DNA from: Elusimicrobiota bacterium
Lineage (GTDB): Bacteria > Elusimicrobiota > Elusimicrobia > UBA1565 > UBA9628
Assembly: GCA_016212795.1 (NCBI GenBank)
Contig: JACRDT010000042.1
Location: 62,001-126,000 of the forward strand
Direction of reading: 5' to 3'
Length of the DNA stretch: 64,000 nucleotides
The notes beneath the pieces were generated by a model. The model did no database searches and was not told where the DNA came from. It saw only the letters and a program-made list of their open reading frames with translations. The translations under genes and the position numbers were made by a program. Positions 63,606 through 64,000 of this stretch are shown here, one piece after another (the stretch's first letter is position 1; each line of letters starts with the position of its first letter).

Positions 63606-64000
63606 TCAGCCCTCGGAGCCCGCGGGCGGCAGGGGCTCGGCGTGGACCACGACGCTGTGGAGCAGCGGGATGGCCGCGCGCAGGTGCCCTTCGAGCCGCT
63701 CGGTGAAGGCGTGGGCGTCCCGGATGTTGGCTGAACCGGCCATCAGGCAGCGCACGGACACCGCCAGCTTCCCGGAGGACGAGCGCACCTTCAGGTCGCG
63801 GACGCTCGCCGTGGGCTCGTGCTCCCGCAGGAACGCGTCGATGGCCTCCCGGATGCGCTTGGCTCCGACGGGGGGGACGGGCTGGGCCGAGGCGTCGTCG
63901 ACGCACGGCTCGATGTGCGTGGCGATGTCCGCCAGCCGCGGCAGGGCCGAGCGCAGGGCGTCCTCGTAGGCCGTCGCCTGGCGGTGGGCTTCCTCCAGGC
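63606..64000 (-). CDS. CDF cation-efflux protein, C-terminal part only
   Basis: The frame is open at the window edge and ends at 63606, giving 131 codons. The visible part starts LEEAHRQATAYEDALRSALP and continues to ATHIEP, the hallmark of the cytoplasmic ZT-dimer domain of cation diffusion facilitators, which export Zn, Co, Fe or Mn with proton exchange. A second alpha/beta module follows (REAIDAFLREHEPTASVRDL through HAFTERLEGHLRAAIPLLHS), similar in pattern to the first, so the C-terminus looks tandemly duplicated. The membrane domain lies beyond the window. Confidence 0.72.
   Translation of the reverse strand, partial: LEEAHRQATAYEDALRSALPRLADIATHIEPCVDDASAQPVPPVGAKRIREAIDAFLREHEPTASVRDLKVRSSSGKLAVSVRCLMAGSANIRDAHAFTERLEGHLRAAIPLLHSVVVHAEPLPPAGSEG

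Overview
The window is a high-GC bacterial chromosome segment (roughly two thirds G+C by eye) with 53 supportable protein genes, two of them cut by the window edges. No rRNA, tRNA, insertion sequence, phage gene or CRISPR array is visible. The gene mix (MutL-type ASKHA ATPase with DUF6754-type membrane proteins, many exported enzymes with Pro/Ala-rich N-terminal stretches, PflX-type radical SAM enzyme) fits a high-GC Elusimicrobiota-like Gram-negative lineage. That placement is an inference. The outer-membrane barrel and lipoproteins make a diderm cell certain enough.

Layout. 1-3 kb: the end of a TMTC-like GT-C membrane protein, then a hipBA toxin-antitoxin pair behind an AT-rich promoter. 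3-10 kb: exported proteins, including a metalloprotease-like protein, a kinase-fold protein, a subtilase and an M48-like protease. 10-13 kb: an ABC exporter pair translationally coupled to a DUF2156 acyl/aminoacyl-transferase-like gene. 13-15 kb: a papain-like protease and another HExxH protein. 15-22 kb: an exported GH57-like protein, a membrane spermidine-synthase-like protein with an SGNH/TPR lipoprotein, and a TPR lipoprotein. 22-30 kb: an exported HAD phosphatase coupled to an AzgA-type purine permease, and a giant adenylate cyclase/ATPase/TPR regulator. 30-38 kb: a second papain-like protease, then a one-direction cluster of seven genes around a MutL-type ATPase and four to five membrane proteins of unknown role. 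38-45 kb: an MFS protein, pyruvate kinase and three exported proteins of unknown role, separated by strong hairpins and a duplicated 3' end of the pyruvate kinase gene.

44.6-52.7 kb is the most coherent functional island. A PhnD-like binding lipoprotein overlaps a membrane histidine kinase. These are followed by an octaheme DmsE/MtrA-like cytochrome and an MtrB/PioB-like 707-residue barrel, then an NtrC-class regulator and an FNR-type regulator that keeps the full [4Fe-4S] cysteine set. This reads as an oxygen- and ligand-responsive electron conduit across the outer membrane.

52.8-64 kb: a P-loop protein, a methyltransferase, an ATP/ADP-translocase-like carrier, an AAA_14/DUF4143 ATPase in an AT-rich promoter island, a PflX radical SAM enzyme, small zinc-ribbon proteins, an OmpR-class regulator, a probable c-di-GMP riboswitch ahead of FlgO-like and FliF-like proteins, a cupin, a membrane-anchored protein, and the end of a CDF cation-efflux gene.

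Two sequence-level themes run through the window. Many genes have a -10 hexamer only 5-9 bases before the start codon, implying leaderless mRNAs. A family of GC-rich palindromic elements recurs at 10.2, 35.6, 37.9 and 39.3 kb. One complete sigma-70 promoter is duplicated as an identical 36-bp block at 44.6 and 52.7 kb.
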